A stretch of 21,118 nt of DNA from Candidatus Galligastranaerophilus intestinigallinarum. GTDB taxonomy: Bacteria > Cyanobacteriota > Vampirovibrionia > Gastranaerophilales > Gastranaerophilaceae. Numbering within the stretch: position 1 is the stretch's first letter; each line of letters opens with the position of its first letter. This document shows positions 14,253-21,118 of the stretch, one piece after another. The translations under genes and the position numbers were made by a program. The notes beneath the pieces were generated by a model, which was not told where the DNA came from, did no database searches, and saw only the letters and a program-made list of their open reading frames with translations. The DNA is taken from assembly GCA_018715855.1 (NCBI GenBank), contig DVKW01000020.1:1-21118 (forward strand). Direction: 5' to 3'.

Positions 14253-15362
14253 TTAGCTTAATTTTTCAATTAAAATGTCTGCAATTCTTTTAGAAGCTAA
14301 TCCATCACCATAAGGGTTTCTTGCTTGCGCCATTTTTTGATATTCATTTTCATCAGTTAATAAAATATCAACATTTTTGGTAATTTTTTCAATATTGGAA
14401 CCAACAAGCTTAACCCCGCCTGAAATAACAGCTTCAGGGCGTTCTGTTTCATCTCTTAAAACAAGAACAGGAACCCCCAAAGACGGTGCTTCTTCCTGAA
14501 CTCCGCCAGAATCTGTTAAAATAATTTTGCTCATTTTCATTAAAGAACAAAATGGCGCATAATCCAGTGGTTCTATTAATTTAATTCTTTCTATTCCCGA
14601 TAAATATTTATAAACCGTGTTTTTAACGTTCGGGTTAGGGTGAACCGGATAAACAATTTCAACATTTTTATGGTTATTAACAATTTCAATTGCGGCTTTG
14701 CAAATATTTTCCAGTGGTTCACCAAAATTTTCTCTTCTGTGAGAAGTTAAAAGAATAGTTTTTAAATTTTCATTCAAATTTAAATAAGAAAGATTAACAG
14801 GGTTATTTTCTATTGTGTGCAAAAGCGCATCTATAACAGTGTTTCCCGTTTCATAAAGCCCGTTTTTAACATTTGAATTAATTAAATTTTCAATTGAACC
14901 TTTTGTTGGGCAAAAATGAAAATCTGAAACAGAATCTGCTAAAACTCTATTAATTTCTTCGGGAAAAGGATAATTCTTATCGAAAGTTCTAAGCCCCGCT
15001 TCAACATGGGCAACGGGAATTTTAGCATAAAAAGCTGATAGCGAGCTTGCAAAAGCAGTTGTTGTATCACCATGGATTAAAACAACATCAGGCTTTGTTT
15101 CTTCTAAAACTGTTTTAATTCCAAGCAAAATATCAGATGTTAAATTCCACAAATTTTGGTTTTCTCTCATTAAATTAAGGTCAAAATCGGGTTTAATTTT
15201 AAATAAATTTAAAACGGAATCTAACATTTGCCTATGTTGTGCGGTTACAATCACAACAGGTTCAATTTCTTTTCTTTTTTGAAATTCCAAAACAACAGGC
15301 GCCATTTTAATAGCTTCGGGCCTTGTTCCAAAAATTAATGCTGCTTTTATTTTCTTATCCAT
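14253..15362 (-). CDS. wecB: UDP-N-acetylglucosamine 2-epimerase, non-hydrolysing
   Basis: This cytoplasmic enzyme interconverts UDP-GlcNAc and UDP-ManNAc for surface polysaccharide synthesis. The 369-residue GT-B-fold protein has all family landmarks in order: GTRPEAIKMAPV, QHRQMLD, HGDTTTAFA, HVEAGLRT, PFPEEINRVLAD, TSHRRENFG, YPVHPNP, LTDSGGVQEEAPSLGVPVLVLRDETERPEA and NPYGDGLASKRI. The frame opens two codons earlier at a TTG (15368), but ATG at 15362 gives the normal N-terminus; neither has a good Shine-Dalgarno, and a TAAAAT box lies just upstream of the ATG. It follows the SulP-type gene by 40 bases on the same strand. No UDP-ManNAc dehydrogenase is visible here, so the use of UDP-ManNAc cannot be read from context. 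Confidence 0.93.
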   Translation of the reverse strand: MDKKIKAALIFGTRPEAIKMAPVVLEFQKRKEIEPVVIVTAQHRQMLDSVLNLFKIKPDFDLNLMRENQNLWNLTSDILLGIKTVLEETKPDVVLIHGDTTTAFASSLSAFYAKIPVAHVEAGLRTFDKNYPFPEEINRVLADSVSDFHFCPTKGSIENLINSNVKNGLYETGNTVIDALLHTIENNPVNLSYLNLNENLKTILLTSHRRENFGEPLENICKAAIEIVNNHKNVEIVYPVHPNPNVKNTVYKYLSGIERIKLIEPLDYAPFCSLMKMSKIILTDSGGVQEEAPSLGVPVLVLRDETERPEAVISGGVKLVGSNIEKITKNVDILLTDENEYQKMAQARNPYGDGLASKRIADILIEKLS

Positions 15363-15402
15363 AACCAAAATTTTATAACAAAAAAATGTTAAAACAATTT
15401 AA

Positions 15403-16560
15403 TTATTTTTTTGTTTTCATAACAAGCGCAAATACAATGGCTATCATAAAACCAAGAATAATATTGCATAAGGAACAAATAAGGCAAATTGAAAATATTA
15501 TTTTTGATTGAACATTTTTAATTCTTTGCGCCAAAATTGCATTTTTTATAGCTTCATAAGATGTAATAAACAAAATTGCTGAAATAGAGGCAATCGGAAT
15601 AAAAGTTGATATTTTTTCAAAAAATATGACAAATAAAAGCAAAACAACAGCTTCAACAACGGTTAAAAACCTGTTTTTGCCGTTTTCACTTTTTTTAGCC
15701 AATACGCCTGCAATTGAACCTGTTACAGAGGCAAAAAGGTTTGCAAGCCCAACCAAAAACACGGGCATTTTAGGGCTTTTTATTTCATTGTTTGTTTTTT
15801 TGGAAGCTCTTAAATTTAAAAGCGTTTCTGTTGTCATAATTAAAGAAAGAATAAGCCCTGAAATTAAAAGTCTTATAAAATGGCCAAAATCGGCCGTTGC
15901 AACAGGCGTAAAATTTTTAATTCCGATATAAATATTTTCCAAATTGAAATTGTAAAAATAATTTATAACACCCGCAATAATAACAGCCATAAAAGCGGGA
16001 GAAATAAATTTAATTTTAAACTTTTTAAGGTAGTAATAAATTGCAAAAGTTAAACAGGCAAAAACCAAAGAAATTTCATTTATTTGCGCAAAAATATGGC
16101 CTTTCGAGCTAAGCATTAAACCCAAAGTGCTGAATGTTTTTTGCCCGAAAATTAAAGGCAAAGACAAAATAAAAGCAGATAAAAAACAGCCTGTCATAAA
16201 GCCTTGTATAACAGGTTTCGGAACGGTTAAAACCGTTTTCCTGTGAATTTTTAAAATTGAAATTAAAATTGTAATCAAAGAAGAAACAAACAAAAGTGCA
16301 AACAATGTTTCGCTTCTGCCGCCCAAAGAAACGTTTAAAGAAGCCAAAACAGTTGCATAAACAATAGTTGGGGCAAAAATAAAAGAATATTTTTTGCCGA
16401 AAACAAAAAATACAAAAGAAATTATAAACCCGCCCACAATTGTTGTGTATGGGCCAAAGCCTGTTATAATTCCCAAAACAAAAATTATGGGAAGGCAGTC
16501 TAAAACTTCTTTTAAACTCTCTAAAATTGAATTCTTTTCATAAACGGTTATATTTAGCAC
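15403..16560 (-). CDS. SulP/SLC26-type anion transporter without STAS domain
   Basis: The 385-residue integral membrane protein has roughly eleven to twelve hydrophobic segments and resembles the transmembrane half of SulP permeases: PYTTIVGGFIISFVFFVFGKK near 37-57, FAPTIVYATVLA (61-72), VIQGFMTGCFLSAFILSLPLIFG in the middle, and ETLLNLRASKK with GLANLFASVTGSIAGV in the second repeat, then IPIASISAILFITSYEAI. Family members are normally 500-600 residues because of a C-terminal STAS domain; this one stops right after the last helix at KTKK. The second-repeat segment reads AGVLAKKSENGKNR, where family members have a more conserved Arg-Ser. The anion (sulfate, bicarbonate, dicarboxylate) cannot be told. 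It starts with GTG (16560) behind a GGGA site, and is divergent from ilvB with overlapping promoters. Confidence 0.78.
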   Translation of the reverse strand: MLNITVYEKNSILESLKEVLDCLPIIFVLGIITGFGPYTTIVGGFIISFVFFVFGKKYSFIFAPTIVYATVLASLNVSLGGRSETLFALLFVSSLITILISILKIHRKTVLTVPKPVIQGFMTGCFLSAFILSLPLIFGQKTFSTLGLMLSSKGHIFAQINEISLVFACLTFAIYYYLKKFKIKFISPAFMAVIIAGVINYFYNFNLENIYIGIKNFTPVATADFGHFIRLLISGLILSLIMTTETLLNLRASKKTNNEIKSPKMPVFLVGLANLFASVTGSIAGVLAKKSENGKNRFLTVVEAVVLLLFVIFFEKISTFIPIASISAILFITSYEAIKNAILAQRIKNVQSKIIFSICLICSLCNIILGFMIAIVFALVMKTKK

Positions 16561-16567
16561 TTTGGTT

Positions 16568-16596
16568 TTCCCAAAAAAACATTTTCATATTATAAT
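16568..16596 (+). promoter_or_regulatory. ilvB promoter
   Basis: TTCCCA (16568-16573), 17 bases, then a perfect TATAAT (16591-16596). The predicted RNA start near 16603 leaves about 29 bases of leader containing GGAG (16617-16620), 11 bases from the ATG at 16632. No leader peptide or attenuator fits in this space. Confidence 0.6.
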
Positions 16597-16599
16597 GCG

Positions 16600-16628
16600 A
16601 TTATAGCAAAAATTTTGGAGTTTTTGAA
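16600..16628 (-). promoter_or_regulatory. Divergent promoter for the SulP-type gene
   Basis: On the minus strand TTCAAA (16623-16628), 17 bases, then a perfect TATAAT (16600-16605). The predicted start near 16593 lies inside the ilvB -10 box, so this promoter and the ilvB promoter occupy overlapping DNA. A second minus-strand TATAAT at 16589-16594 has no matching -35. Confidence 0.5.
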
Positions 16629-16631
16629 AGT

Positions 16632-18338
16632 ATGACAAAAGAAATGTACACAGGCGCAGAAATCTTGTTAAAATCGCTTGTAGAAGAAGGCGTTAAAGAA
16701 ATTTTCGGATACCCCGGAGGCGTTATTCTTACTGTATATGAAGCTTTATATAACCAAAAAGATATTAAACATTATTTGGTAAGGCATGAACAAGCCGCAG
16801 TGCATGCTGCCGAAGGCTATGCAAGAGTGACGGGAAAACCGGGTGTTGCACTTGTAACATCAGGTCCCGGGGCATGCAACACAATAACAGGCATTGCAAA
16901 TGCTTACTATGACGGCTACCCCATTGTTGTTTTCACAGGCCAAGTAGGTTTAGCACAAATCGGAAACGATGCATTCCAAGAAGCAGACGTTGTGGGCATT
17001 ACCCGTTCTTGCTGCAAACATAACTATCTTGTAAAAGATGTTAAAGACCTGCAGAGAATAATTAAAGAAGCCTTTCATATTGCAACAACAGGAAAACCGG
17101 GGCCTGTTGTGGTTGACCTTCCAAAAGATATTTTAACTCAAAAAACAACTTTCGATTACCCAAAAACCGTTAAACTGGCGGGTTACAACCCAAATTATAA
17201 GGGGCACCCCATTCAAATTTCAAGAGCATTAAAAATGTTATCAGAAGCCCACAGGCCTGTTATAATCTCCGGCGGCGGCGTTTTAACATCAGGTGCCCAC
17301 AGTGAACTTTTAAAAGTTGCAAATATGCTTCAAATTCCTGTTACTCACACTCTTATGGGAACAGGCACCTTCCCTTCAAATTCACCTTTGGATTTGGGAA
17401 TGCTTGGCATGCACGGCAACTTCTGGGCAAACCATGCAGTTTCCCATGCTGATGTTATTTTTGCACTTGGAACAAGGTTTAACGATAGAATTACGGGCTG
17501 TCTAAAACGCTTTGCAAGAGATGCACACGTAATTCATGTTGATATTGACCCTTGTTCAATTTCAAAAAACGTTAAAGCAGATATTCCGATTGTGGGCGAT
17601 ATTAAAAATGTTTTAATCGGTTTAATTAATGATTTTGAAAAAACCAACCCGAATATATACAAAGAAGACAAAGAAAAATGGCTCAATCAAATTGACGAAT
17701 GGCGCCAAAAAAGGGCAATTCCCGCTCCCGTTTCGGATAAACTTTCGGCGCTTACCGTTATCAGAAAGCTTTATGAATTAACAAAACAATATAACCCTAT
17801 TGTTTGCACGGAAGTTGGGCAACACCAAATGTGGACTGCGCAATTGTTCAAATTTAATGAACCAAGAAAACTTGTAACATCAGGCGGCCTTGGCACAATG
17901 GGCTTTGGCTTTCCCGCTGCAATGGGCGCATGTGCAGCGCACCCCGAGCAATTGGTTTTAAACATTGCAGGTGACGGCTCAATTCAGATGAACATTCAAG
18001 AAATGGCCACTTGTGTTGATTACGGCTTTAAAGTCATAAATTGCATTATAGATAACGGCTACCTTGGCATGGTTCGCCAATGGCAAGAAAAGCTTTACCA
18101 TAAGCACTATTCTGAAACCAAAATTTCTCATCCTGATTTTGTTAAACTGGCTGAAAGCTATGGAGCAGTTGGCATAAAGGTTGAGCATGAAGAAGAAATT
18201 GAACCTGCAATCAAAAAAGCATTGGAAGCTAAATCTCCCGTCATTATTGATTTTGTTACAGAATCAATGGAGATGGTTTACCCTTGGGTTTTAGCGGGCG
18301 AACCCTTAACAAAAGTGCTTTTATCAAACGATTGCTAA
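16632..18338 (+). CDS. ilvB: Acetolactate synthase large (catalytic) subunit
   Basis: The thiamine-diphosphate enzyme joins two pyruvates, or pyruvate and 2-oxobutyrate, as the first common step of valine, leucine and isoleucine synthesis. The 568-residue protein has the normal family length. It carries the GYPGGV start, the activating glutamate E53 in VRHEQAAVHAAEGYAR, the SGPGACNTITGIANAY segment, a central domain (about 190-330) with the LGTRFNDRITG block, and the C-terminal ThDP/Mg motif GDGSIQMN (447-454), with DNGYLGMVRQWQ after it. FAD use is expected from the family but not separately provable. GGAG 11 bases before ATG supports the start. Cytoplasmic; forms a complex with the IlvH subunit encoded 18 bases downstream. 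Confidence 0.96.
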   Translation: MTKEMYTGAEILLKSLVEEGVKEIFGYPGGVILTVYEALYNQKDIKHYLVRHEQAAVHAAEGYARVTGKPGVALVTSGPGACNTITGIANAYYDGYPIVVFTGQVGLAQIGNDAFQEADVVGITRSCCKHNYLVKDVKDLQRIIKEAFHIATTGKPGPVVVDLPKDILTQKTTFDYPKTVKLAGYNPNYKGHPIQISRALKMLSEAHRPVIISGGGVLTSGAHSELLKVANMLQIPVTHTLMGTGTFPSNSPLDLGMLGMHGNFWANHAVSHADVIFALGTRFNDRITGCLKRFARDAHVIHVDIDPCSISKNVKADIPIVGDIKNVLIGLINDFEKTNPNIYKEDKEKWLNQIDEWRQKRAIPAPVSDKLSALTVIRKLYELTKQYNPIVCTEVGQHQMWTAQLFKFNEPRKLVTSGGLGTMGFGFPAAMGACAAHPEQLVLNIAGDGSIQMNIQEMATCVDYGFKVINCIIDNGYLGMVRQWQEKLYHKHYSETKISHPDFVKLAESYGAVGIKVEHEEEIEPAIKKALEAKSPVIIDFVTESMEMVYPWVLAGEPLTKVLLSNDC

Positions 18339-18356
18339 TAAAAAGGAAAAAACAAA

Positions 18357-18863
18357 ATGGAAAATTTTCATACAATATCAATATTGGTTACAAACGAATC
18401 AGGCGTATTATCAAGAATTGTAGACCTGTTTTCAGGAAGGGGCTATAACATTGAAAGCTTAACCGTTGCCCCCACTATAGACAGGCTTTATTCAAGAGTA
18501 ACAATTATAACGGGCGGAGATGAAGCTGCGGTTGAGCAAATTACAAAACAATTAAACAGGCTTATTCCTGTTATTAAAGTGGCAGACCTGAACATTAACG
18601 AAGCGGTTGAAAGAGAAATTGCTTTAATTAAAATTCAAGTTAAAGACGAAGAAAAAAGCGATATTTTAAGAATTGCGGAAGCCACAAACGCAAAAATTAT
18701 TGATATAACAGATAAAATATATATCCTGCAAGCCGTTGGCGATGAAAAACAAATTCAAGCGCTTGTTGAACTTGTTCGCCCATACAGCGTAAAAGAATTT
18801 GTTCGAAGCGGAAAAATTGCAATTTCAAGAAATAACCAGTTTTCAAACATTAAAAATTTGTAA
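18357..18863 (+). CDS. ilvH: Acetolactate synthase small (regulatory) subunit
   Basis: The 168-residue protein begins with an ACT domain (5-77) holding the family signature NESGVLSRIVDLFSGRGYNIESLTVAPT, where valine binds between subunits in the E. coli enzyme, followed by the C-terminal domain common to IlvH proteins (about 85-155, EREIALIKIQV to SGKIAISR). It activates the catalytic subunit and confers valine feedback inhibition. AAAGGA sits nine bases before ATG. With ilvB it forms a complete two-gene unit; the other branched-chain genes (ilvC, ilvD, leuA) are not in the window. No terminator with a proper T tract follows on the plus strand; the hairpin at 18892 faces the other way. Confidence 0.95.
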   Translation: MENFHTISILVTNESGVLSRIVDLFSGRGYNIESLTVAPTIDRLYSRVTIITGGDEAAVEQITKQLNRLIPVIKVADLNINEAVEREIALIKIQVKDEEKSDILRIAEATNAKIIDITDKIYILQAVGDEKQIQALVELVRPYSVKEFVRSGKIAISRNNQFSNIKNL

Positions 18864-18891
18864 TCTAAAAAATCTATATTGCAAATATATT

Positions 18892-18916
18892 AAAAAACCC
18901 CTTAAATTAAGGGGGG
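18892..18916 (-). terminator. Rho-independent terminator of the 102-residue unknown gene
   Basis: Read on the minus strand, the stop TAA (18917-18919) is followed at once by a C-run and then AAGGGG, forming a CCCCTT/AAGGGG stem around a 5-base loop, with TTTTTT (18892-18897) after it. The plus-strand side lacks a T tract, so it may stop ilvBH transcripts only poorly. Confidence 0.7.
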
Positions 18917-19225
18917 TTAAATATCAATGCAGTTATTCAGATAATTTATGACAGACATTTTTTTATCGTATAAATATTTCACAAAATTTAAAAACTGCGG
19001 AGAGCTTGAGCTTAAAGTCATATTAATTTCAAAACCTTCGGAACAAAAGGGCTCGTAATCATATACAACATAATTATTATATTTGCTTCTCCATTCTTTT
19101 TTAACAACTGTGCAATGATATTCATCTGCCAAATATTCAAGCCAAGGGATTGTTTCTTTTAAAACTCCTTTAAATTCTTGGCAAGCGTAGTTTTCATTCT
19201 CTCTATATCTTTTTTCAACTAGCAT
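18917..19225 (-). CDS. Unknown soluble protein (102 aa)
   Basis: I do not recognise this family. The protein is soluble, with no signal peptide, aromatic-rich (ten Tyr) and with four Cys. The start is helical with basic-acidic mix (VEKRYRENENYACQEFKGVLK), the middle is strand-rich (CTVVKKEWRSKYNNYVVYDYEP), and the end is helical (QFLNFVKYLYDKKMSVINYLNN). AAGGAG six bases before ATG is a strong ribosome site, and a terminator follows the stop directly, so it is very likely a real gene expressed on its own or with the upstream membrane protein gene. The position next to ilvH on the opposite strand gives no functional hint. Confidence 0.7.
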   Translation of the reverse strand: MLVEKRYRENENYACQEFKGVLKETIPWLEYLADEYHCTVVKKEWRSKYNNYVVYDYEPFCSEGFEINMTLSSSSPQFLNFVKYLYDKKMSVINYLNNCIDI

Positions 19226-19326
19226 AAAAAGCTCCTTGGTTAATATCGTTTGTTTTTAGTTTAAATAATTTTCAATTAACTAAAAATACACAAAACGGCA
19301 ATTGTTCTGCCTAGCTGAAAGTTGAA

Positions 19327-19683
19327 TTACTTTTTCTTAAAAATTAACTTTTTCAAAAATATAAGAAAACCAAGTTTTTTAATTGTTGTAAGACTTAATA
19401 AAAAAGTATATGTATCTATAATTTTTTTAACGGATAAAAGCGCATTTGCCACGTTTTTAAATTCTTTAATCGAACCTTTATATTTTTCATAAACTTGAAA
19501 ACTAAGCGCAGTAAAGTTTAAAATTTGCGCTATTAATTCATACAAATTTTCAAATTTTTTAATTTTATAATTCAAATTGCAATTAATTGCATCAAGCCTT
19601 TTTGTTGCCTTTATTAAATAAAAAACCAAGGCAATTGTTAAAATAACTTCAACAAAAGATATTAAAAAGTAAACAACTTGCAT
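19327..19683 (-). CDS. Small single-pass membrane-anchored protein of unknown function (118 aa)
   Basis: One clear N-terminal membrane helix (about 3-24, VVYFLISFVEVILTIALVFYL) is followed by a Lys-rich helical body (IKATKRLDAINCNLNYKIKKFENLYELIAQIL) and a very basic end (LKKLIFKKK). By the positive-inside rule the body should lie in the cytoplasm. The overall plan (one helix, then a heptad-like region) resembles DUF948-type or FtsB-like bitopic proteins, but I see no diagnostic motif. No Shine-Dalgarno precedes the ATG; a TATAAT (19692-19697 on the minus strand) ends only 8 bases upstream, so the mRNA could be leaderless. It is divergent from murT, 58 bases away. Confidence 0.6.
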   Translation of the reverse strand: MQVVYFLISFVEVILTIALVFYLIKATKRLDAINCNLNYKIKKFENLYELIAQILNFTALSFQVYEKYKGSIKEFKNVANALLSVKKIIDTYTFLLSLTTIKKLGFLIFLKKLIFKKK

Positions 19684-19741
19684 ATAACTGTATTATAATT
19701 GTTTTATTAATTAAAAATATCGTAAGGTAGAAGTATTTTAT

Positions 19742-21118
19742 ATGCCAAAGTTTTTAGAGGCTGTTAAACTATCAAATAAAGTTTCAAAAGCGCTTAAATT
19801 TTTCAATTTTGAAGCAACAAGTTTCCCCGGGAAAGTTGTTCAAAAGTTTTACCCCAATTTTTTAACAGAATGCAGCGAATATATCGGCCACCCAAGGTTT
19901 GCAATAACCGGCACAAACGGCAAAACAACAACATCAGGAATTTTATCTGAAATTTTAGACAAAAAAGGCTTAAAAATTATAAACAACAAGCTTGGCGCTA
20001 ATATGCCAAACGGCGTTGTAACAGCAATTGCAAAGGGTTTATATGGAAATGACGGCAATATTAAAAAAATGGACGGCGCCGTTTTAGAATGCGATGAAGC
20101 CTATTTTTCAACAGTTTCAAACAAATTTGTTTTTGATTATATTTTAATTACAAACCTTTTCCGTGATCAATTAGATAGATACGGCGAAATGGACATTGCA
20201 AGAAGAAAAATAATTAAAGGAATTGAACTAAACCCCGACATCAAAATTATTTTAAATGCAGATGACCCCTCGCTATCTGAAATAACTGAAAAATTAAACT
20301 ATAACGATGATAAATTCATTTATTTCGGGTTTGAAAATATTGAATATATTAACTACGAAAAAACTTCAAACAGCCCGAAAGAAACAATTTCTTGCCCAAA
20401 ATGCAATGAAAACATTTTATATACAAAAAGGTTTTATGCACAATTGGGCGCTTGGTATTGCAGGTGCGGCAACAAAAGAAAAACTCCCGATGTTAAGGCA
20501 AATGCAATTGTTTACCCCGATAAAACAATTTTAAATGTTACATATAAAAACGAAAAATTTGAATTCAAGGTTAATTTAAGCGGGTTATATAATGCCTACA
20601 ATGCACTTGGCGCAATAGCAGCAGCTCTTGTATCGGGTGTTGAACAAAATATTATTGAAGAAGCCCTAAATTCTTATTCGCCCGTTTTTGGCCGCCATCA
20701 AAAAGTTAAATTGAATAACGGCGGGGTGATGACAATTCATTTAATTAAAAACCCTGTTGGCGCAAGCGAAGTTTTAAGAGGGTTAAAAAATTTAAAAAAT
20801 TCAAGAATGGTTATTGCAATTAACGATAACTACGCAGACGGCAGGGACGTCAGCTGGCTTTGGGATGCAGACTTTGAAAGTTTATCCGATTTTTCAAATG
20901 TTATATATACAACAGGGATAAGGTCTTATGATATGTCATTAAGGCTAAAATATGCAAATGTTAATCCCATTTTAATTGAAACATTTGATTCAACAGACAA
21001 AGTTACAATAGGAATTGAAGCCGCCATAGAAGAATTGAACGAAAATGAGAACCTTGTTGTTTTAACAACCTATACGGGGCTTTTAGAAATTAATAAAAAT
21101 ATAAATAAATTAATTAAA
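19742..21118 (+). CDS. murT: MurT-type lipid II isoglutaminyl synthase subunit (3' end cut by window edge)
   Basis: MurT, with the glutaminase GatD, amidates the alpha-carboxyl of D-Glu in lipid II. The 459 codons present run open to the window end. They hold the Mur-ligase P-loop GTNGKTT (57-63), LECDEAYF (115-122), the MurT block FRDQLDRYGEMD (140-151), a four-Cys zinc ribbon (C218, C221, C240, C242) that distinguishes MurT from other Mur ligases, GLYNAYNALGA, FGRHQ, and the C-terminal NYADGRDVSWLWD (363-375) with aspartates near the catalytic position. TTYTGLLEI near the end corresponds to the family's last strand, so only a few residues are missing. gatD is expected just downstream. The ribosome site is weak. 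It is divergent from the small membrane protein gene. Confidence 0.9.
   Translation, partial: MPKFLEAVKLSNKVSKALKFFNFEATSFPGKVVQKFYPNFLTECSEYIGHPRFAITGTNGKTTTSGILSEILDKKGLKIINNKLGANMPNGVVTAIAKGLYGNDGNIKKMDGAVLECDEAYFSTVSNKFVFDYILITNLFRDQLDRYGEMDIARRKIIKGIELNPDIKIILNADDPSLSEITEKLNYNDDKFIYFGFENIEYINYEKTSNSPKETISCPKCNENILYTKRFYAQLGAWYCRCGNKRKTPDVKANAIVYPDKTILNVTYKNEKFEFKVNLSGLYNAYNALGAIAAALVSGVEQNIIEEALNSYSPVFGRHQKVKLNNGGVMTIHLIKNPVGASEVLRGLKNLKNSRMVIAINDNYADGRDVSWLWDADFESLSDFSNVIYTTGIRSYDMSLRLKYANVNPILIETFDSTDKVTIGIEAAIEELNENENLVVLTTYTGLLEINKNINKLIK

Noticed and set aside
14245..14266. Weak hairpin TTAAG/CTTAA followed by T-run between the convergent 13496 gene and wecB
   Set aside because: The five-base stem has only one GC pair; too weak to call a terminator.

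Overview
The window is low-GC, densely coded bacterial chromosome. It most likely comes from a gut-type non-photosynthetic relative of Cyanobacteria (Melainabacteria/Vampirovibrionia, for example Gastranaerophilales). The strongest evidence is a response regulator at 12068-12814 that matches cyanobacterial RpaB almost motif for motif. A Kdo-phosphate pathway pair (kdsD-kdsC) points to a diderm cell with lipopolysaccharide. A MurT-type ligase, usually discussed in Gram-positives, sits in the same window. No tRNA, rRNA, IS element, CRISPR array or prophage was seen, no gap without a gene exceeds 300 bases, and no gene looks broken.

Layout. 1-3219 (minus): GT39-like glycosyltransferase, then a sodium-coupled glutamate/aspartate symporter with its own promoter, then the first 34 codons of a probable rlmH cut by the window edge. 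3368-4852 (plus): degenerate receiver plus GGDEF-like protein, converging on a small unknown gene (4849-5061, minus). 5249-6925 (minus): large acidic coiled-coil protein with an RTX-toxin-like calcium-binding tail and its own terminator. 7007-8521 (minus): kdsD-kdsC. 8644-11122 (plus): operon of a STAS-like protein, a KDPG-aldolase-family protein, a 4'-phosphopantetheinyl transferase and a secreted protein that looks like a very divergent serpin, closed by a terminator. 11346-11888: isolated Gln-rich coiled-coil gene with strong ribosome site and terminator. 12068-13435: rpaB tightly followed by an MpaA-like murein-peptide amidase. 13496-14248: unknown membrane protein. 14253-16560 (minus): STAS-less SulP-type transporter and wecB. 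16632-18863 (plus): ilvB-ilvH. 18917-19683 (minus): two unknown small genes. 19742-21118 (plus): murT, running off the right edge a few codons before its expected end.

Taken together the window is rich in cell-envelope functions: Kdo supply, UDP-ManNAc supply, lipid-linked sugar transfer, peptidoglycan glutamate amidation and muropeptide trimming. These are interspersed with branched-chain amino acid synthesis, amino acid uptake and lineage-specific proteins of unknown role. The most notable items are the serpin-like secreted protein, the RTX-tail coiled-coil protein without a signal peptide, the pseudo-receiver protein, the cysteine-free RpaB and the overlapping divergent sulP/ilvB promoters. 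All functional statements rest on motif recognition by eye; no database search was possible.
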